Shown here: piece by piece, positions 5,515 through 8,523 of the stretch
How the letters are laid out: each line of letters begins with the position of its first letter
Numbering within the stretch: the stretch's first letter is position 1
DNA from: Lysobacteraceae bacterium
Lineage (GTDB): Bacteria; Pseudomonadota; Gammaproteobacteria; Steroidobacterales; Steroidobacteraceae
Direction: 5' to 3'
Assembly: GCA_012516015.1 (NCBI GenBank)
Contig: JAAYXG010000693.1
Coordinates: 1 to 8,523 of the forward strand
DNA: 8,523 nucleotides
Translations under genes and position numbers: made by a program
The notes under the pieces: model-generated
Database searches by the model: none
What the model was told of the DNA's origin: nothing
The model's input: only the letters and a program-made list of their open reading frames with translations

Positions 5515-6975
5515 TTAAGCATCCTTGCGGCGCGCCTGGCGCCGCTTCTCTTCCAAACGTTGGCGTTGCTCCGCTTCGAGCCGCTGCAGGCGCGCCGTGC
5601 GTTCCTCGAAACGCAGCCGTGCCGCGCGCGCGTTGTCGCGCGCAAGCAGATGAGTGGCAAGTCGGGGCTTCGCCTCGCGGAAGCGCTCGACGAGCGGAAT
5701 CTGGCTTGGGCACACATAGTCGCAACAGCCGCATTCGATGCAATCCATGAGGCCGTAGCGTTCGAGGCCATCGAGATCCGTCGCACGCGCGTAGACATGG
5801 AGCTGTTGCGGCAGCAGGAACGCGGGGCAGACTTCCGCGCAGTTGCCGCAGCGGATGCAGGGCATCTCCCGTCGACGCGGCTCGAGATCGAGCGCCGAGG
5901 CAGCAACGATACAGTTCGTCGCTTTGACGACCGCGACCTCATCGGTCGAGAGCGCCATTCCCATCATCGTGCCGCCCATGAGCAACCGCTCGACGCGCGG
6001 CGTATAGCCGCCGCATTCCGCAATCAGCTGCGAGATTGGCGTGCCGAGACGCACTTCCAGGTTGCATGCGCGCGCGACACCGTCGCCGGTGATCGTGACG
6101 ATGCGGCTCACGAGCGGCTCGCCGTCTCGGACCCAGCGAGCCGTCGCGGCAGCGGTGCCGACGTTGTGGCAGAGGATGCCGATGTCGGGCGGCAGGCCGT
6201 CGAACGGAACCTCGCGTCCGAATACGGACGCGATGAGCTGGCGCTCGCCGCCCGAAGGATAGATCGTGGGCACCACTTGAACGCGTATGCGTCCATTCTC
6301 GGTTTGCGCGATCGCTGCGCGTAGGGCATCCGCGGCCCGAGGCGCATCGTCCTCGAGCGCGATCACGCATTCCTGTGCTTGCAATGCATGCATCAGGATG
6401 CGCGCCCCATGCACGACGTCGTGCGGACGTTCGCGCATCAGCATGGCGTCGCAACTAATGTAGGGCTCGCATTCCGCGCCGTTGATCAGGAGCGTGGGCG
6501 CGGATGCTTGCGCGCCGCGTTCGAGCTTCGCGAGCGTGGGAAACGCCGCGCCGCCGAGGCCGACGATGCCGCCTCGACCGATGTGCTCGCGCAGCTCGCG
6601 CGGCTCGAGGGACAGGAAATCCTCGATCGCGCGCGCTGACGAATGACGCATCTCGCGCCCGTCGTTATCGATGACGATGCTGAGCGCGGGCGCGCAAGCA
6701 CGAGTGACCGAGGCGCGCGGTTCGATCGCGACGATTCGGCCCGAGATCGGCGCATGTAGCCACGCGCTCGTGTCCGCCGCCGGCTCTGCGATCGGTTGAC
6801 CGATTGCAACCGTATCGCCGACCGCGACGATCGGGACGGCGGCACCGCCTGCATGTTGATCGAGCGGCAGCACGGCGGTGCTCGGTGCCGCCGCCATTCC
6901 GATGGGATCGCGCGTCGAGCGCTCCTTGTGCGCTTCGAGCCGCAAGCCGCCGCGTGCGCTGCTCCCTCGCACCAT
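5515..6975 (-). CDS. rnfC: Rnf electron transport complex subunit RnfC (NADH-side iron-sulfur flavoprotein)
   Basis: A peripheral cytoplasmic subunit, similar in part to NuoF/Nqo1 and NqrA, that exchanges electrons with NADH. The protein has 486 residues. An N-terminal lipoyl-like barrel domain (about 1-105) includes LDQHAGGAAVP and HAPISGRIVAIEP. The nucleotide/FMN domain shows GRGGIVGLGGAAFPT (133-147), LLINGAECEPYI (163-173), YPSGGERQLI and CHNVGTAAA. Two 4Fe-4S clusters are held by C373, C376, C379, C383 and by C412, C415, C418, C422, with classic spacing. The C-terminus (about 447-486) is a highly charged Arg/Glu/Ala helix, a shorter form of the Ala- and Lys-rich tails of other RnfC proteins. 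The start ATG 6975-6973 lies 3 bases after the rnfB stop and has no strong Shine-Dalgarno sequence. All cofactor residues are intact. Confidence 0.95.
   Translation of the reverse strand: MVRGSSARGGLRLEAHKERSTRDPIGMAAAPSTAVLPLDQHAGGAAVPIVAVGDTVAIGQPIAEPAADTSAWLHAPISGRIVAIEPRASVTRACAPALSIVIDNDGREMRHSSARAIEDFLSLEPRELREHIGRGGIVGLGGAAFPTLAKLERGAQASAPTLLINGAECEPYISCDAMLMRERPHDVVHGARILMHALQAQECVIALEDDAPRAADALRAAIAQTENGRIRVQVVPTIYPSGGERQLIASVFGREVPFDGLPPDIGILCHNVGTAAATARWVRDGEPLVSRIVTITGDGVARACNLEVRLGTPISQLIAECGGYTPRVERLLMGGTMMGMALSTDEVAVVKATNCIVAASALDLEPRRREMPCIRCGNCAEVCPAFLLPQQLHVYARATDLDGLERYGLMDCIECGCCDYVCPSQIPLVERFREAKPRLATHLLARDNARAARLRFEERTARLQRLEAEQRQRLEEKRRQARRKDA
5522..5526 (-). promoter_or_regulatory. 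Ribosome binding site of rnfD
   Basis: AAGGA on the minus strand, inside the last codons of rnfC, lies 9 bases before a GTG. It decides the rnfD start in favour of this GTG. It is the only clear Shine-Dalgarno sequence I could find before any start in the window. Confidence 0.55.
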
Positions 6976-6978
6976 CGT

Positions 6979-7536
6979 TCAGCCGGAGAGGACGTGCGGC
7001 CGCGAGGCACCAAGCACTTCGGTGGCGGAGGTCGTCGCCGGCCGCATCTCGATGCAATCGACCGGACAGGGTGGGATGCACAACTCGCAACCCGTGCAGT
7101 CGGCTGCAATGACGGTGTGCATGTGCCGCTGTGCGCCGACGATGGCGTCCACAGGGCATGCTTGAATGCATTTCGTGCAGCCGATGCAGGCGGGCTCGTC
7201 GATCCACGCGATCATCGGTACGGGGGGCATGACGCCGAACTGCGGATCGACGCTTTTCGGGGGGCGGCCGAGAAGCTTCGCCAGCGCCTCGGCGGTGTTG
7301 TCGCCGCCCGGCGGACATTGATTGATGTCCGCGCTGCCCTCCGCGAGCGCGGTCGCGTAGGGACGACATCCTGCAAACGTGCATCGTCCACACTGCGTTT
7401 GCGGCAGCAGGTCGTTGATGCGCTCGATGAGCCGCGCGCGAGCGGCGGCGTCGGCGCCGTTTGCTGCCGCTCGGTTCGCGAGCAGCGACAAACCTGCCAG
7501 GCTCATCATCACTACGAAGGCAATCAGCGCGGTCAT
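6979..7536 (-). CDS. rnfB: Rnf electron transport complex subunit RnfB (ferredoxin-like iron-sulfur protein)
   Basis: A membrane-anchored subunit that carries a chain of 4Fe-4S clusters between ferredoxin and the membrane core. The protein has 185 residues. An N-terminal membrane helix (2-20) is followed by a 4Fe-4S domain with C49, C52, C57 and C74 ([13 protein letters not shown]), then a two-cluster ferredoxin domain with C117, C120, C123, C127 and C147, C150, C153, C157 ([19 protein letters not shown]). All twelve ligands are present. The start is ATG 7536-7534, which overlaps the rnfA stop as ATGA; the ATG at 7566 is rejected because it gives a non-family extension. The length is near that of E. 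coli RsxB and lacks the long tail of some RnfB proteins. RnfC follows after 3 bases. Confidence 0.95.
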   Translation of the reverse strand: MTALIAFVVMMSLAGLSLLANRAAANGADAAARARLIERINDLLPQTQCGRCTFAGCRPYATALAEGSADINQCPPGGDNTAEALAKLLGRPPKSVDPQFGVMPPVPMIAWIDEPACIGCTKCIQACPVDAIVGAQRHMHTVIAADCTGCELCIPPCPVDCIEMRPATTSATEVLGASRPHVLSG

Positions 7537-8111
7537 TCCGGAATGAGCCCGATGAAGCCCATGCATCCGAGCGCCATGAGCCCAACGGAGATCAGGCCGA
7601 TCGGCGCCTCTTTGAACGGAGCGGGGACGTCGGCGTAGCGCACCCGCTCGTACAGGGTGGCGGCGGCGAGCAGGAACACTGCAAAGGCGCCCGCGGCGCC
7701 GGCCGCGAGCAGCAGAAGGCGCGCGAAGCTCGACGCAAGCTGGCCGCTCAAGAGGGCGATGCCGAGAAGCGCGCTATTCGTTGCCAGGACCATCGTGAAT
7801 GCGGGTCGAGCGGGAGCACGTGTGCCGGCGCGCCGCACGAGCAGCTCCGCGATCGAGACGGCGGCGAGGATGAGCGCAACGAATGCGGGCGTGCGCAGAT
7901 ACGAAAGCTGCAGGGCCGCGAGCACGAGCGTGTCCAAGATCCAAGTCGAAATTGCGACGAGAGGAATGGCAATCAGGTGCGCATGCACGAGTCCCATGGC
8001 GTTCTCGTACACATCCGCGGTATCCGCAAACGGCCGCCACCCTTCGACTCCGCGTATCGCAACCATGCTGACGAGCACGGCACTCAAGAGGATGAGGAGG
8101 AGGGAGGACAT
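7533..8111 (-). CDS. rnfA: Rnf electron transport complex subunit RnfA (divergent, lacks both conserved cysteines)
   Basis: An integral membrane subunit with about six helices (about 2-20, 39-59, 62-92, 105-123, 132-155, 170-190), paired in the family with RnfE. The protein has 192 residues, the normal length. The C-terminus is typical: YLRTPAF (71-77), [19 protein letters not shown] and [12 protein letters not shown]. The family's GLCPFMGVS reads GWRPFADTA, so C26 is R26; the second conserved site, TNCAVLG, reads TNSALLG, so the cysteine is S113. In relatives these two cysteines and two from RnfE ligate an iron-sulfur centre within the membrane. The frame is open throughout and the spacing is unchanged, so these are substitutions and not a sequencing slip. 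The start ATG 8111-8109 has no clear Shine-Dalgarno sequence. It is the first gene of the operon, after metG and repeat element 5. Confidence 0.9.
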   Translation of the reverse strand: MSSLLLILLSAVLVSMVAIRGVEGWRPFADTADVYENAMGLVHAHLIAIPLVAISTWILDTLVLAALQLSYLRTPAFVALILAAVSIAELLVRRAGTRAPARPAFTMVLATNSALLGIALLSGQLASSFARLLLLAAGAAGAFAVFLLAAATLYERVRYADVPAPFKEAPIGLISVGLMALGCMGFIGLIPE

Positions 8112-8123
8112 AGAAATGGACGT

Positions 8124-8187
8124 GGGGCCTGGGCAAGAGCGGATCCGTCTATTCTAGCCCGAGCCCCTGGTCCCGAGCCCCAGGCCC
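8124..8187 (-). repeat. Intergenic inverted-repeat element 5 (metG / rnfA gap), GC-rich 7-base units
   Basis: Same layout as the other four elements but different units. On the minus strand, directly after the metG stop, 7-base units run in phase: GGGCCTG (8187-8181), GGGCTCG, GGACCAG, GGGCTCG (8166-8160), then GGCT. The loop is 8155-8134 (22 bases); on the minus strand it begins AGAA and ends CTCTTG, as in the GTGT copies. The second arm is CCCAGGCCCC (8133-8124). It is an exact inverse of the outer GGGCCTGGG (8187-8179) and matches the inner GGGGCTCGGG next to the loop at 8 of 10 positions, so two stems are possible. No T-run follows. Confidence 0.75.
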
Positions 8188-8523
8188 TTATTTCACCTTC
8201 ATGCCCGCCTCCGCCCCCGCGTCCGGCGAGAGCAGGAAGATGTCTTTGCCGCCGGGTCCTGCGGCGAGGACCATGCCCTCCGACGTGCCGAAGCGCATCT
8301 TGCGCGGCTTCAGGTTTGCGAGCACGAGCGTGAGGCGGCCGGTCAGTTGCTCCGGTGTGTAGGCGGAGCGGATGCCCGCAAAGACCGTGCGCTGTGCATC
8401 GCCGATGTCGACCGTGAGCTTGAGCAGCTTGTCCGCGCCCTCGACCGTCTCGGCATGGACGATCTTCGCGATCCGCAGGTCGAGTTTCGCGAAGTCGTCG
8501 ATCGTAATTGTGGGAGGGCTCGG
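8188..8523 (-). CDS. metG: Methionyl-tRNA synthetase, C-terminal tRNA-binding domain (cut by window edge)
   Basis: The 3' end of a gene that enters from the right edge: 111 residues and the TAA stop (8190-8188). It matches the C-terminal OB-fold domain of bacterial MetRS, which binds tRNA and makes the enzyme a dimer: [59 protein letters not shown], and the end GAEAGMKVK. The catalytic domain is outside the window. A free-standing tRNA-binding protein is possible in principle, but the linker residues before IDDF and the end sequence fit MetG better. Placement before rnfA is known from other gammaproteobacteria. The open frame has no start inside the window. Confidence 0.9.
   Translation of the reverse strand, partial: PSPPTITIDDFAKLDLRIAKIVHAETVEGADKLLKLTVDIGDAQRTVFAGIRSAYTPEQLTGRLTLVLANLKPRKMRFGTSEGMVLAAGPGGKDIFLLSPDAGAEAGMKVK

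Noticed and set aside
7537..7566. Upstream ATG of rnfB at 7566
   Set aside because: It adds ten polar residues before the membrane helix and a longer overlap with rnfA. The ATG at 7536 gives an ATGA overlap and a typical RnfB start.
8151..8156. TAGAAT on the minus strand as the -10 box of an rnf promoter
   Set aside because: The -35 region at the right distance (GC-rich repeat units) does not resemble TTGACA, and the AGAA is explained by the shared loop motif.

Overview
The window is GC-rich DNA from a proteobacterium. It most resembles a gammaproteobacterium: an Rnf operon in the order A-B-C-D-G-E, followed directly by nth and with metG just upstream, is a layout I know from Pseudomonas-type genomes. 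The genus cannot be named from this sequence. Every gene I accept lies on the minus strand, so the window is read from right to left.

In transcription order the layout is as follows. The 3' end of metG (methionyl-tRNA synthetase, tRNA-binding tail) lies at 8188-8523. Next come rnfA, rnfB, rnfC, rnfD and rnfG, which overlap or nearly touch (8111 down to 3841). After a 99-base gap come rnfE and nth, joined by an ATGA overlap (3741 down to 2480). Three single genes follow, each behind a gap: a DUF1841 protein (1947-2390), a class I fumarate hydratase (282-1811), and the start of a MAPEG-family membrane protein that runs off the left edge (1-212). The Rnf genes encode a six-subunit membrane complex that couples electron transfer between NADH and ferredoxin to ion movement, or keeps SoxR reduced. 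Endonuclease III carries a 4Fe-4S cluster, and the fumarase binds a labile one.

Two things stand out. First, all five intergenic gaps in the window hold the same kind of element, and no gap of more than 3 bases lacks one. Each has an arm of tandem 7- or 8-base units (usually GTGT-something) starting at the upstream stop codon. A 21-24 base loop follows that always begins AGAA and usually ends near CTCTG, and then an inverted arm. The fumarase, rnfG, DUF1841 and nth stop codons lie inside or at the edge of the repeat. I do not recognise this element family. Second, the Rnf membrane core is atypical: both conserved cysteines of RnfA and one of the two in RnfE are replaced. In the family these four residues hold an iron-sulfur centre inside the membrane, while the clusters of RnfB and RnfC and the FMN threonines of RnfD and RnfG are kept.

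I saw no RNA genes, insertion sequences, CRISPR arrays or phage genes. No gene-free stretch exceeds 135 bases.
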